Shown here: in pieces, positions 52,597 through 61,106 of the stretch | How the letters are laid out: each line of letters begins with the position of its first letter | Numbering within the stretch: position 1 is the first letter of the stretch | Source of the DNA: an uncultured Rhodospirillales bacterium | GTDB lineage: Bacteria; Pseudomonadota; Alphaproteobacteria; Acetobacterales; Acetobacteraceae | Direction: 5' to 3' | NCBI GenBank assembly: GCA_903835235.1 | Contig: CAILMF010000015.1 | Location: forward strand, 1-64,000 | Length of the DNA: 64,000 nucleotides | Made by a program: the position numbers and the translations under genes | The notes under the pieces: generated by a model | Databases searched by the model: none | What the model was told of the DNA's origin: nothing | What the model saw: only the letters and a program-made list of their open reading frames with translations

Positions 52597-53202
52597 ATGG
52601 AACACCTGATCGAAGGCTACCGGCGGTTCCGTGACACGGAATGGCCGACCCGGCGCAAGCAGTTCGAGGTACTGGCCGCGAAGGGCCAGCGACCGCGCGT
52701 GATGGTCATCGGCTGTTCGGACAGCCGGGTGGACCCGGCCATGGTGTTCGACGCCGGGCCGGGCGAGATTTTTGCCCTGCGCAACGTGGCCAACCTGGTG
52801 CCGCCCTACCAGCCCGATGGCTCGCTGCACGGCACCTCCGCCGCCGTGGAATTCGCGGTGCGGGGCCTGGAGGTGGAGGCGATCATCGTGCTGGGGCACG
52901 CCATGTGCGGCGGCATCCAGGCGCTGCTGGGCGGCGTGCCGGCGCCGATGGGGGAGTTCCTCGGCCCCTGGATCAGCATTGCCGCCAATGCCCGCAACCG
53001 CGTGCTGCGCTGCGACCCCGTGGACGCGCAACTGGCCTGCGAGCATGAGGCTGTCAGGGTTTCGCTGGACAACCTGATGAGCTTTCCCTTCGTGGCCGAA
53101 CGGGTGCTGGATGGGCGCTTGCAATTGCTGGGCGGGCATTTCGACATCCGCAGCGGCGTGCTGGCCATGCTGGGGCGGGACGGGGTGTTCAACGCAGCCT
53201 GA
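52597..53202 (+). CDS. Beta-class carbonic anhydrase
   Basis: Interconverts CO2 and bicarbonate (201 aa). Zinc ligands are Cys40 in GCSDSRVDP, His101 and Cys104 in LGHAMCGG, with the Asp42-Arg44 dyad. ANLVPPYQPDGSLHGTSAAV is typical. Length and motifs are normal for the beta class. It appears monocistronic. Confidence 0.94.
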   Translation: MEHLIEGYRRFRDTEWPTRRKQFEVLAAKGQRPRVMVIGCSDSRVDPAMVFDAGPGEIFALRNVANLVPPYQPDGSLHGTSAAVEFAVRGLEVEAIIVLGHAMCGGIQALLGGVPAPMGEFLGPWISIAANARNRVLRCDPVDAQLACEHEAVRVSLDNLMSFPFVAERVLDGRLQLLGGHFDIRSGVLAMLGRDGVFNAA

Positions 53203-53277
53203 CGCCCGACGCCATGGCCCGGCTTGACGCCGCACCGGCCGCCGCCATGCTGCCGCGGAACAGTCCAGGGTCAGCCA

Positions 53278-54384
53278 ATGCCAAGCCAGTTGTTCACGCC
53301 GTTCCGCCTGCGCGAGTCGGTGCTGCCCAATCGCGTCGTGGTCTCTCCCATGGCGCAGTATTCCGCGGATACCCAGGGCCTGGCGACCAACTGGCACCTG
53401 ATGCACTACGGCAACTGGGCGGTCTCCGGCCCCGGGATGATCATCTTCGAGGCGATCGGCGTGGAGCCGCGCGGCCGGGTGACGCCGCGCTGCCTGGGGC
53501 TGTGGAACGAGCAGCAGATGCGGTCGCTGAAGACCGTGGTGGGATTCTGCCGAGAGGTCGGGCCGGCGGTGCTGGGGTTGCAGCTGGCGCATTCGGGCCG
53601 CAAGGGCAGCACGCAGCAGCCCTGGGTCGGGCCGAATGTGGTGGGGCCGGAGGCGGGCGGCTGGGAGCCGATTTCATGCAGTGCGGAGGCCTATCCAGGC
53701 CGGCCGGTGCCGCATGCGCTGAGCCAGGGTGAGCTGACCGAGCTGGTGGCCAACTACGTGACCTCCACCCGGCTGGCGGAGGCCGCGGGCTTCGACCTGG
53801 TGGAGCTGCACTGCGCGCATGGCTACCTGCTGCACAGCTTCCTCTCGCCCTTGGTCAATACCCGCAACGACCAGTATGGCGGTGACCTGGCCGGGCGGAT
53901 GCGCTTTCCGCTGGAGGTGTTCCGCGCCATCCGCGCGGTGTGGCCGGCGGGCAAGCCGATGGGCGTGCGGGTTTCCGCCACCGACTGGAAGGAAGGCGGC
54001 TGGGACGTGGCTGACAGCGGCGCCTTCGCGCGCGAACTGAAGGCGCTGGGGTGCGACTACATCACCGCGTCCTCAGGCGGGACGGCGCCGGACCAGAAGA
54101 TCGTCCTGGGGCCGGGCTACCAGGTGGCGTTCGCCGCGCAGATCAGGGCCGAGAGCGGGCTGGCGACCATGGCGGTGGGGCAGATCAACGAGCCGCAGCA
54201 GGCCGAGGACATTCTTCAGGCCGGCCAGGCGGACATGATCGCGCTGGGCCGCGGGATCACCTGGAACCCGCGCTGGGCCTGGCACGCGGCGGAGGCGCTG
54301 GGCGACAAGGCGCCATTCCCCGGGCCCTATGCGCGCAGCCATTCCAGCCTGCGGTTCAGCGATTTTACCGTGAAGCGGAGCTGA
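53278..54384 (+). CDS. Old yellow enzyme-family NADH:flavin oxidoreductase (YqjM-like)
   Basis: A 368-aa FMN ene-reductase. SPMAQYSADTQGLATNWHLMH, QLAHSGRKGS, ELHCAHGYLLHSFLSPL and ITASSGGTAPDQKI match the YqjM/xenobiotic reductase group. The bacterial active-site Cys position is VVVSPMAQYS, with Ser-Pro-Met rather than Cys-Pro-Met, which would change flavin tuning. The ATG at 53278 follows a CAGGGTCAGCC spacer; the GTG or ATG starts farther upstream add unlikely residues. Confidence 0.9.
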   Translation: MPSQLFTPFRLRESVLPNRVVVSPMAQYSADTQGLATNWHLMHYGNWAVSGPGMIIFEAIGVEPRGRVTPRCLGLWNEQQMRSLKTVVGFCREVGPAVLGLQLAHSGRKGSTQQPWVGPNVVGPEAGGWEPISCSAEAYPGRPVPHALSQGELTELVANYVTSTRLAEAAGFDLVELHCAHGYLLHSFLSPLVNTRNDQYGGDLAGRMRFPLEVFRAIRAVWPAGKPMGVRVSATDWKEGGWDVADSGAFARELKALGCDYITASSGGTAPDQKIVLGPGYQVAFAAQIRAESGLATMAVGQINEPQQAEDILQAGQADMIALGRGITWNPRWAWHAAEALGDKAPFPGPYARSHSSLRFSDFTVKRS

Positions 54385-54385
54385 G

Positions 54386-54478
54386 GCGGGCGGCGGCCTT
54401 CAGGCGGCCGTCGCCCCCGCGCGGCAGCCCTCAGGCCGCCGTTGCCCCGGCGCGGCGGTCTTCAGGCTGCCGTCGCCA
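54386..54478 (-). repeat. 31-bp tandem repeat (3 copies) spanning the EmrE-like stop codon
   Basis: Units at 54448-54478, 54417-54447 and 54386-54416 (gene direction). Each contains GGC(A/G/C)GCCTGA-like sequence on the minus strand, so the gene's TGA at 54464-54462 recurs every 31 bp. The units differ by several substitutions. The block fills the gap between convergent genes. Confidence 0.82.
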
Positions 54479-54800
54479 GCAGCAGCACGCCACCGCAGAT
54501 CAGGCCCAGCGCGGCGATCTTCTGGGTGCCCAGCGACTCGCCGAACAGGAAGTAGCCGATGACGGCGACGGCGACGTAGCTCGCCGCCGTGCAGGGCAGG
54601 GCGATGCTCATGGGGATCTTCCGCAGCGCCACGATGTAGAGCAGCGCGGCGCCGCCATAGAGCATCAGGCCCAGCATGGTGGTGGGGCGGAACAGCTGGG
54701 CGATGAAGTCGCCCTCGCCCACCGCGCCGGACTTCAGCAGCACCTGGCCACCCAGCGAGGTGCAGATGGCCAGGGCCAGCGCGATCCAGTGGAAGGTCAA
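54462..54800 (-). CDS. Small EmrE/ArnE-like DMT protein
   Basis: A 112-aa four-helix membrane protein. FHWIALALAICTSLGGQVLLKSG at the start and the last two helices (SYVAVAVIGYFLFGESLG; KIAALGLICGGVLLL) resemble SMR/ArnE-type half-transporters. Next to a GT2 polyprenyl-type glycosyltransferase, a role as flippase for undecaprenyl-linked sugar is more likely than drug export. The start TTG at 54800 overlaps the glycosyltransferase stop as TTGA. Confidence 0.78.
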   Translation of the reverse strand: MTFHWIALALAICTSLGGQVLLKSGAVGEGDFIAQLFRPTTMLGLMLYGGAALLYIVALRKIPMSIALPCTAASYVAVAVIGYFLFGESLGTQKIAALGLICGGVLLLATAA

Positions 54801-55792
54801 GAAACCCGCTCCGCTTCCCCGGTGATGGGGGCGTGCACCACGGCCTCGGCCGGGCCGATGACCTGGCGCACCACGCCCTGCGGCTTGCCATTGGCCGAGA
54901 GGAAGGCGCGGCCGACATATTCGCCGAGCACGCCGAGGATGAGGAACTGCACGCCGGCGACCAGCAGCGTGGTGGTCATCGACGACGCCCAGCCGGAGGG
55001 CGTGCCACCGGACAACCCCTCCCACACCACATACAGCGCGGCGAGCAGGCCGAGCACGCCCAGCGCGGCGCCGGCATAGATCGCCAGCCGCAGCGGCAGC
55101 ACCGAGAAGCTGGTGGCCAGGTTCAGCCACAGCCGCACCAGGCGGCGCAGCGTGTAGTTGCTGCGGCCCTCGGCGCGGGCCAGGTGCAGCACGGGCAACG
55201 TGGAAATGCGCTGCGTCACCTGCATGATGAGGCCGTCCACATAAGGGTAGGGGCCGGCGTACTTGGTGACTTCCCGCACCACCAGGCGGGACATGCAGCG
55301 GAAGGAGGACAGGTACAGCCCCTTCGGCTTGTCCAGCAGCGTGTCCGCCACCCAGTTGGCGAAGCGGCTGCCCAGGTTGCGCCAGGCCTCGTGCTTCTTC
55401 TCGGCGTAGTAGGTGTAGACCACGTCGTGGTTGCCGAGGCGGGCGTGGTCGTACAGCTTCACCACCTCCTCCGGCGGGTTCTGCAAATCGTCATCCATGG
55501 TGATGACGTAGTCGCCACGGGCGTGGCGCAGGCCGGTCATGACGGCGTTGTGCTCGCCGAAGTTGCGGGCGTGCTCCAGGTAGGTGATGGGGATGGTCGC
55601 GGTGGCCAGCAGGGCGCGGCAGACGTCGCCGGAATTGTCGGGGCTGCCATCATTCACCAGCACCACCTCCAGCCCGCCCACCGGGCGCAGCGAGGACAGC
55701 GCCTCCACCAGCAGGCCGACGGTGGCGGCGCCGCGGTAGACCGGCACGACGATGGAGAGGCCAACGGTGGCGTGGCCGGGGGATTGGGGCAC
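54797..55792 (-). CDS. Glycosyltransferase family 2 (GtrB/ArnC/DPM1-like)
   Basis: A 331-aa membrane glycosyltransferase. The GT-A domain shows LSIVVPVYRGAATVGLLVEAL, VLVNDGSPDNSGD and the metal-binding TMDDDLQNPPEEV; two C-terminal helices (about 245-270 and 285-310) are typical of polyprenyl-phosphate sugar transferases. The GTG at 55792 is chosen because AAGGAG lies 8 bp upstream; earlier starts lie inside the methyltransferase gene. Confidence 0.88.
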   Translation of the reverse strand: MPQSPGHATVGLSIVVPVYRGAATVGLLVEALSSLRPVGGLEVVLVNDGSPDNSGDVCRALLATATIPITYLEHARNFGEHNAVMTGLRHARGDYVITMDDDLQNPPEEVVKLYDHARLGNHDVVYTYYAEKKHEAWRNLGSRFANWVADTLLDKPKGLYLSSFRCMSRLVVREVTKYAGPYPYVDGLIMQVTQRISTLPVLHLARAEGRSNYTLRRLVRLWLNLATSFSVLPLRLAIYAGAALGVLGLLAALYVVWEGLSGGTPSGWASSMTTTLLVAGVQFLILGVLGEYVGRAFLSANGKPQGVVRQVIGPAEAVVHAPITGEAERVS

Positions 55793-55805
55793 GCGGCGCG
55801 CTCCT

Positions 55806-56543
55806 TCAGGGGCGGGTGGCGACGGCCAGGACGGAGCCGCCGGCGGGAAAGGGAAATCCAAGGCGGGCACAGTGGCGCTCCAATTCGGTCACGGCCAGGA
55901 GCGTGGCGTTCTGCCAAGGCGGAAAGGCGGCGACATCCGAGCGATCCTCGGGCGCGCTTGCCATGATCTTGCGCTGGATCACCATCAGCGGCAGCAGCAG
56001 CGCGTTCCAGTAGCGGGTCTTCACCGCGGTGAAGCCGGCGGCGCCGAGCAGCGCGCGGACCTGGCCGGCGGTGCAGCGCCGGGCATTGTGCACGCGGATG
56101 TCGTGCGCCGAATGCAGCCACATGAAGGCCGGCAGGTTCAGCACCAGCTTTCCGCCAGGCGCCAGCACGCGGTGCATCTCGGCCAGCGCCGCCGCGGGTT
56201 CCACCGCGGCGTGGCACAGCACGTCCATGCTGGTGAGGGTGGCGAAGCTGGCATCGACGAAGGGCATGGCCAGCACGCTGCCGGTGGCGACGGGATAGCC
56301 GGACTTGGCCTGGGCGCGGGCGGCGGCTACCGGGTTGTATTCCAGCCCCTCGGCGGCGGCCTCAGGCCAGCGTTCCCGCAGCCGGGCCAGGAAGCCGCCG
56401 GTGCCGCAGCCGGCATCCAGCAGCGGGCCCAAGGGCTGACCACGCGGCTGCCCTACCGCGTCCAGCACCCGGCGGTGCAGGGCGCGATACCACCACATGC
56501 CGTCCTCGACGGCATCCATGAGTTGGTATTCCAGGGGTTCCAC
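55806..56543 (-). CDS. Class I SAM-dependent methyltransferase
   Basis: A 245-aa methyltransferase. LLDAGCGTGGFLARLRERWP is motif I, VLAMPFVDASFATLTSMDVL is motif II-like, and LAEMHRVLAPGGKLVLNLPA is motif III. It ends 14 bp before the glycosyltransferase start and probably methylates the same glycan or lipid-linked sugar. GTG 56543 (MEPLEYQLMDAVEDGMWWY) is chosen by family-like start; ATG 56597 is the alternative. Confidence 0.82.
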   Translation of the reverse strand: MEPLEYQLMDAVEDGMWWYRALHRRVLDAVGQPRGQPLGPLLDAGCGTGGFLARLRERWPEAAAEGLEYNPVAAARAQAKSGYPVATGSVLAMPFVDASFATLTSMDVLCHAAVEPAAALAEMHRVLAPGGKLVLNLPAFMWLHSAHDIRVHNARRCTAGQVRALLGAAGFTAVKTRYWNALLLPLMVIQRKIMASAPEDRSDVAAFPPWQNATLLAVTELERHCARLGFPFPAGGSVLAVATRP

Positions 56544-56770
56544 GTCGCCGGTTTCGCACAGGGGCAGGGGCCAAAACAAGGCAGGCCGATGCAACATCCG
56601 CGCGAGCCTTGCCTTGATTGCCCTGGCTTGGCCGCAAAGGCATGGCAGACCCGAGCGCTCCGGCGCTGTTCGCCAACACGGCCGGCGGCTAGCCTGGGGG
56701 TTGCGTGCCCAAGGGGCGGATCGGGGGGGAAGATGCGCCATATTTGGGCCGGACGCGGGCAGGGCCAGGC
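56544..56770. other. Divergent gap between methyltransferase and DMT genes
   Basis: About 230 bp that should hold promoters for both directions. No clear promoter, repeat or small gene was seen. If the methyltransferase starts at 56597 the gap is shorter. Confidence 0.35.
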
Positions 56771-57691
56771 ATGAGCCAGACCGCCTCGACCGAGGATGTC
56801 GCCCGCGGCCTGCTGCTGGTGGCGCTGGGCTATGGCGTGATCTCCTGCGCCGATGCCGCGGTGAAGTTTGCGCTGCCCGAGATCGGCGCCGCCGCCGCCA
56901 TGGTCTGGCGCGGCGTGGTCGGTGCCACCGTGGTGGCCGCCATTGCGCGCGGGCGCGGGCTGTGGCCGGTGAACTGGAAGCTGCTGCTGGCGCGCAGCCT
57001 GCTGCACACCTGCGTTTCCGCCAGCTGGTACGTGGCCTGGGTGCGCGGGGTGGGGCTGGCGGACAGCTATGCGGTGGCCGCCGTTTCCCCCTTGCTGATG
57101 ACGCTGCTGGCCATACCCATGCTGGGCGAGCGGGTGGGCTGGCGGCGCTGGGCCAGCACCATGGTCGGCTTTGCCGGGGCCATGTTCATGCTGCGCCCGG
57201 GCGGCGACCTGTGGCGCTGGGAGACGGCGCTGCTGCTGGTGGCGACCGCGGCGATGGCCGTGACGCGGATCTGGACCCGCACGCTGAGCCGGACCGACAC
57301 GCCGGTGGCGATCGCGCTGTGCCTGCTGCTGGCGCATATCCCGGTGGGGCTGCTGCTGCTGAACGTACCGACGATGTGGCCGCCAGGTGGGCCGCCGCCG
57401 CTGATTCCCGGCTGGGGCACCGTGGCGGCGCTGCTGCTGTTCGGCGCCGCCAATGGGCTGGCGCATGTGCTGTTCGCCCGGGCCTTCGCGCTGGCGCCCA
57501 TCGGGGTGATCGCGCCGTTCGAGTATACGCCGCTGATCTGGGGCACCGTGATCGGCTACTTCATCTGGGCGGAGCTGCCGGCCTGGACCACATTGACCGG
57601 CGCCGCCGTGGTGATCGCCGCCGGGGTGTACAACCTGCACCGGGAACGGGTGCGGCGCATGCAGGCGCGCGCCGCCGCCCGGGCCGCCTGA
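56771..57691 (+). CDS. DMT/EamA-family transporter
   Basis: A 306-aa ten-helix EamA protein with two repeats. VISCADAAVKFALPEIGAAA at helix 1 and the paired AAVSPLLMTLLAIPMLGERVG and PFEYTPLIWGTVIGYFIWAE segments are diagnostic. The ATG at 56771 (MSQTASTEDV) is preferred over 56705. It overlaps the following paralogue by TGATG; paired EamA genes may form a heterodimer or be duplicates. Confidence 0.87.
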   Translation: MSQTASTEDVARGLLLVALGYGVISCADAAVKFALPEIGAAAAMVWRGVVGATVVAAIARGRGLWPVNWKLLLARSLLHTCVSASWYVAWVRGVGLADSYAVAAVSPLLMTLLAIPMLGERVGWRRWASTMVGFAGAMFMLRPGGDLWRWETALLLVATAAMAVTRIWTRTLSRTDTPVAIALCLLLAHIPVGLLLLNVPTMWPPGGPPPLIPGWGTVAALLLFGAANGLAHVLFARAFALAPIGVIAPFEYTPLIWGTVIGYFIWAELPAWTTLTGAAVVIAAGVYNLHRERVRRMQARAAARAA

Positions 57692-58608
57692 TGGCGCTGC
57701 GCCATGATGTGAAGCGCGGCGCGCTGTGCATGCTGGCGGCGCACCTGCTGTTCACGCTGATGTCGGCGGGGGTGAAGCAGCTTTCCGGCGACATTCCGGT
57801 GGTGGAGCTGATGTTCTTCCGCAGCGCCTTTGCGCTGCCGGTGGTGGCGCTGATCGTGGCGCGCTACGGCCGCTTCCAGGACATGCGGACCAAGCGGTTC
57901 AAGGGCCATTTCATGCGGGCCTGCACCGGCACCATGGCCCAAGGGTGCAGCTTCTTCGCGCTGACCGCGCTGCCGCTGGCCGACCAGACCGTGCTTGGCT
58001 ACACCACGCCGCTGTTCGTGACGCTGCTGGCCATACCCTTCCTGGGGGAGAAGGTGGGCATCCACCGCTGGTCCGCGGTGCTGCTGGGCTTTGCCGGGGT
58101 GCTGGTCATTGCCATCGGCCAGGGCGCCGGGCATGCCACGGGTCCGCTGGCCATGTGGGGGCTGACGGCGGCGGTGGCGCAGGGGTTCTTCTCGGCCTTC
58201 ACCACGCTGCTGGTGCGCCAGCTTTCCGCCAGCGAGAGCAGCGCCACCATCACCATGTGGCAGAGCCTGCTGATGACCAGCTTCACGCTGCTGGTGCTGC
58301 CCTTCGTCTGGGTGACGCCGACGCTGGGGCAGCTGGGCCTGCTGGTGCTGATCGGCCTGGTCGGCGGCGTTGCGCAGATTTTGCTGACCGAGGCCTATTC
58401 CAGCGCGCAGGTGTCCTCGCTGGGGCCGTATTCCTATTCCTCGATGCTCTGGTCGGTAGGCTTGGGCTGGCTGCTGTGGGGCGACCAGCCCACCATCTGG
58501 ATGCTGCTGGGCGCCGTGTTGATCGTGGCGGCCGGGCTGTACATTCTGCACCGCGAGCTGGTGCGACGGAACAAGGCGCTGGGCAGCCAGCCAAAGGGAG
58601 TGACGTGA
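57691..58608 (+). CDS. DMT/EamA-family transporter (second of pair)
   Basis: A 305-aa ten-helix EamA protein resembling the S-adenosylmethionine uptake/RhaT-like group. Marks are LLFTLMSAGVKQLSGDIPV, DQTVLGYTTPLFVTLLAIPF and GPYSYSSMLWSVGLGWLLWG. Substrate unknown. It overlaps both neighbours by TGATG, so this is a tight three-gene unit ending with the MBL hydrolase. Confidence 0.88.
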   Translation: MALRHDVKRGALCMLAAHLLFTLMSAGVKQLSGDIPVVELMFFRSAFALPVVALIVARYGRFQDMRTKRFKGHFMRACTGTMAQGCSFFALTALPLADQTVLGYTTPLFVTLLAIPFLGEKVGIHRWSAVLLGFAGVLVIAIGQGAGHATGPLAMWGLTAAVAQGFFSAFTTLLVRQLSASESSATITMWQSLLMTSFTLLVLPFVWVTPTLGQLGLLVLIGLVGGVAQILLTEAYSSAQVSSLGPYSYSSMLWSVGLGWLLWGDQPTIWMLLGAVLIVAAGLYILHRELVRRNKALGSQPKGVT

Positions 58609-59501
58609 TGGCGGTACCTTTCCTGCGCGAGACCGCGCCGGCGCCTGGCGAGGTGGAGCAGACCACCGCGCTGGTGCGCCGGGTGGTGTGCAACAATCCC
58701 TCCGCCTTCACCTACCGGGGCACCAACAGCTACATCATCGGCCGCGGCCAGGTGGCGGTGATGGACCCCGGGCCGGTGGACGAGGCGCACCTGGCGGCGC
58801 TGCTGGCGGCGACGGCCGGCGAGACGATCACCCACATTGTGGTGACGCACACGCACCGGGACCACTCGCCCGGCGCCGGGCCGTTGCAGGCGGCGACGGG
58901 GGCCAGGACCTACGGTTTCGGCCCGCACCTGACGCCCGCCGACCAGGGCGGCGAGGGCGGTGACCATTCCTTCCGGCCCGACGTGACGGTGCCGGATGGC
59001 GGGGTGATCGAGGGCGCCGGCTGGAAGCTGCACGCGATCCATACGCCCGGCCATTGCGGCAACCACCTGTGCTTCGAGCTGGAGGGGCTGGAGGGGCCGA
59101 CCGGCACGCTGTTCACCGCCGACCACGTGATGAGCTGGTCCACCAGCGTGGTCAGCCCGCCCGATGGCGACATGACCCAGTACATGAACAGCCTGGACCG
59201 GCTGCGCGCCCGCGAGGGGCGGGACAGCCTGTTCCTGCCCGGCCACGGCCCGCCGCTGCCGGAACCCGCGCGCTTCGTGCAGAAGCTGTGGGACCACCGC
59301 GAGGAACGCGAGCGCCGGGTGCTGGCCGCGCTGGACAAGGCCGGCGTGGCCACCCCGCTGGAACTGGTGCCGGCCGTCTACGGCCCGATGGACCCGCGGC
59401 TGGTGATCCCGGCCAGCCGCAGCCTGCATTCCCACCTGATCAAGCTGGAGCAGGAAGGCGCGGTGAAGCGCATGGGCGGGGAGAGCTGGCGGCTGGCGTG
59501 A
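58608..59501 (+). CDS. MBL-fold metallo-hydrolase (LACTB2-like)
   Basis: A 297-aa metallo-beta-lactamase-fold enzyme. Zinc ligands lie in THTHRDHS (His81, His83, Asp85, His86), in HTPGHCGNHLC and in FTADHVMSW; a C-terminal winged-helix-like part (about 235-297) matches the LACTB2/CPSF-like glyoxalase II group. Substrates could be thioesters or RNA; this cannot be settled here. Confidence 0.88.
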   Translation: MAVPFLRETAPAPGEVEQTTALVRRVVCNNPSAFTYRGTNSYIIGRGQVAVMDPGPVDEAHLAALLAATAGETITHIVVTHTHRDHSPGAGPLQAATGARTYGFGPHLTPADQGGEGGDHSFRPDVTVPDGGVIEGAGWKLHAIHTPGHCGNHLCFELEGLEGPTGTLFTADHVMSWSTSVVSPPDGDMTQYMNSLDRLRAREGRDSLFLPGHGPPLPEPARFVQKLWDHREERERRVLAALDKAGVATPLELVPAVYGPMDPRLVIPASRSLHSHLIKLEQEGAVKRMGGESWRLA

Positions 59502-59508
59502 GGGCCAG

Positions 59509-59623
59509 CTACAGCACTATCCGCTCACGCTGAATCAGCGTGAGCGGATTTCGTGCTGTAGCTTCAATAGGTTGCAGAGCAAGAAATCCGTTCTGATGAT
59601 TCCATCAGAACGGATATTGCTCT
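59509..59623. repeat. Dispersed double-hairpin element, copy 3 (inverted)
   Basis: Same two hairpins as copy 1 in the opposite orientation. First comes CTACAGCAC ... GTGCTGTAG around ATCCGCTCACGCTGA/TCAGCGTGAGCGGAT; then AGAGCAAGAAATCCG ... CGGATATTGCTCT around ATCCGTTCTGATG/CATCAGAACGGAT. Linker TTCAATAGGTTGC corresponds to GCAACCTATTGAA in copy 1. It lies between convergent genes and its right end overlaps the Nudix stop codon. Confidence 0.87.
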
Positions 59624-60254
59624 ACCGCTCCCGCACCCGGGTATCCTGCCGCTGGAACACCACCAGTTCCCGGGTGTGGCGGTGCTCCTGCGGCAGTTCC
59701 AGCCAGCGCAGGAACTCCGCCATGACCTTGGCGGTGATGCCGGCCATGTGGCCGACCGCCAGGGCTTCCTTCACCGGGAAGTAGCGCAGCGTCTCCAGCT
59801 CGCCGGAGCCCTTGATCTCGCCCTGCGCTGCCTCCGCCGGGGCGGCCAGGAAGCGGGCGTGGAAGCGGATATTGCGCGGTGGCGGGGTGATGGCGCGGCA
59901 GATGTAGTGCAGGTGGTGCAGCGCCGGGACCAGCTGGCCCCCGCGCAACTCGCCCAGCACCAGGTTGGTTTCCTCGTGCAGCTCGCGCGCCGCGGCAATG
60001 CCCAGCGCGCGGGCGCGGCCGGGCGTGGCCTTCTGCGCCAGGTGGCCCTGGGTTTCCGGCAGCAATTCCGTCAGCGCGGGGTGCTTGTGGTCGGTGGGGT
60101 CCACCCGGCCGCCGGGGAAGACCAGCGCGTTGGGCATGAAGCGATGGCGGGCGTGGCGGACGCCCATCAGCACTTCCACGCCGTGGTCGCCCTGGCGGTA
60201 CAGGATCAGGCTGGCGGCGTCGCGCGGGCGGGCGTTGACGACGGCCGGCTTCAC
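59622..60254 (-). CDS. Nudix hydrolase
   Basis: A 210-aa Nudix-fold protein. The box is seen as GIAAARELHEETNLVLGEL with the RExxEE core; RFMPNALVFPGGRVDP is the preceding strand. It resembles the NUDT19/RppH-distant group acting on CoA or nucleotide derivatives. The start is GTG 60254, five bases after the nitroreductase stop; TTG 60266, overlapping that gene, is an alternative. Confidence 0.85.
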   Translation of the reverse strand: MKPAVVNARPRDAASLILYRQGDHGVEVLMGVRHARHRFMPNALVFPGGRVDPTDHKHPALTELLPETQGHLAQKATPGRARALGIAAARELHEETNLVLGELRGGQLVPALHHLHYICRAITPPPRNIRFHARFLAAPAEAAQGEIKGSGELETLRYFPVKEALAVGHMAGITAKVMAEFLRWLELPQEHRHTRELVVFQRQDTRVRER

Positions 60255-60258
60255 ATCG

Positions 60259-61074
60259 TCAGGCAAGATCGATGCCCCGCAGCTTGAGCCAGACCGAGAG
60301 GCCGAAGCGTTCCGGCACGGAAAGCTGCCGCGCGCTGTTCTCGCTCCAGACGCAGCCCGCGGCCTTGGGGCCGTACACTTCCGGGTAGCGCGGCCTGGCC
60401 GGCGGGCGCAGCGCGTCATAGGCCGGCAGGGCGGCTTCCAGGCCGCTGTCGTCATAGCGTTCGCGGTGGACCACCACGTTTTGCGGCAGGCGGGGGGAGG
60501 GCTCGTTGCGGGCCACCGGCCAGCCCAGCGTCAGCCCGGCGACGGGGAAGACGCCCTTCGGCAGGCCCAGCATGGGGCCGATCTTTTCCACGTGGTTGCG
60601 GACATAGCTGATCGGGCAGGTGCCGAGGCCGGCGCCCTCGGCCGCCAGGATGCAGTGGCCCATGGCCAGAGCGGCATCCGCGGTGGCATTGATGAAGGTG
60701 TCGATGTTGTTGTTGGCGTGTTCGCGGCCATGGATGCCGGCCAGGCGCTGGCCGCGGCGGATGTCGCCGCAGAACAGCAGCAGCACCGGCGCTTCCTTTA
60801 TCCAGGGCATGCTGCCGATCCAGTCGGCGACGGCCGCGATCTTCACGGGATCCTGGATCAGCAGGATGGAGTACTGCTGCAGGTCGGACTTGCTGGGCGC
60901 GGATTGCGCCGCCGCCAGCACGGTTTGCAGCAGCGGTTCGGGAATCGGTTCCGGCCGATAGCGGCGGGTGACGCGGCGGTCCAGCACCATGGCCAGCCCG
61001 GCGGGAATCTCCGCCGGGGGCTCGAAGGCCAGGTTGCCGTAGCGGGCGCGGATCAGGTCTGCTGACGTGCTCAT
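60259..61074 (-). CDS. Nitroreductase-family protein
   Basis: A 271-aa FMN-dependent nitroreductase-fold protein. RRVTRRYRPEPIPEPLLQTVL, AAQSAPSKSDLQQYSILLIQ and GAGLGTCPISYVRN are the FMN-binding segments of the family. The natural substrate is unknown. ATG 61074 is the preferred start. It is probably transcribed with the Nudix gene. Confidence 0.9.
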   Translation of the reverse strand: MSTSADLIRARYGNLAFEPPAEIPAGLAMVLDRRVTRRYRPEPIPEPLLQTVLAAAQSAPSKSDLQQYSILLIQDPVKIAAVADWIGSMPWIKEAPVLLLFCGDIRRGQRLAGIHGREHANNNIDTFINATADAALAMGHCILAAEGAGLGTCPISYVRNHVEKIGPMLGLPKGVFPVAGLTLGWPVARNEPSPRLPQNVVVHRERYDDSGLEAALPAYDALRPPARPRYPEVYGPKAAGCVWSENSARQLSVPERFGLSVWLKLRGIDLA

Positions 61075-61106
61075 GGTTGCCAGGGTGGCACCGCTGCGCG
61101 CCTTGC

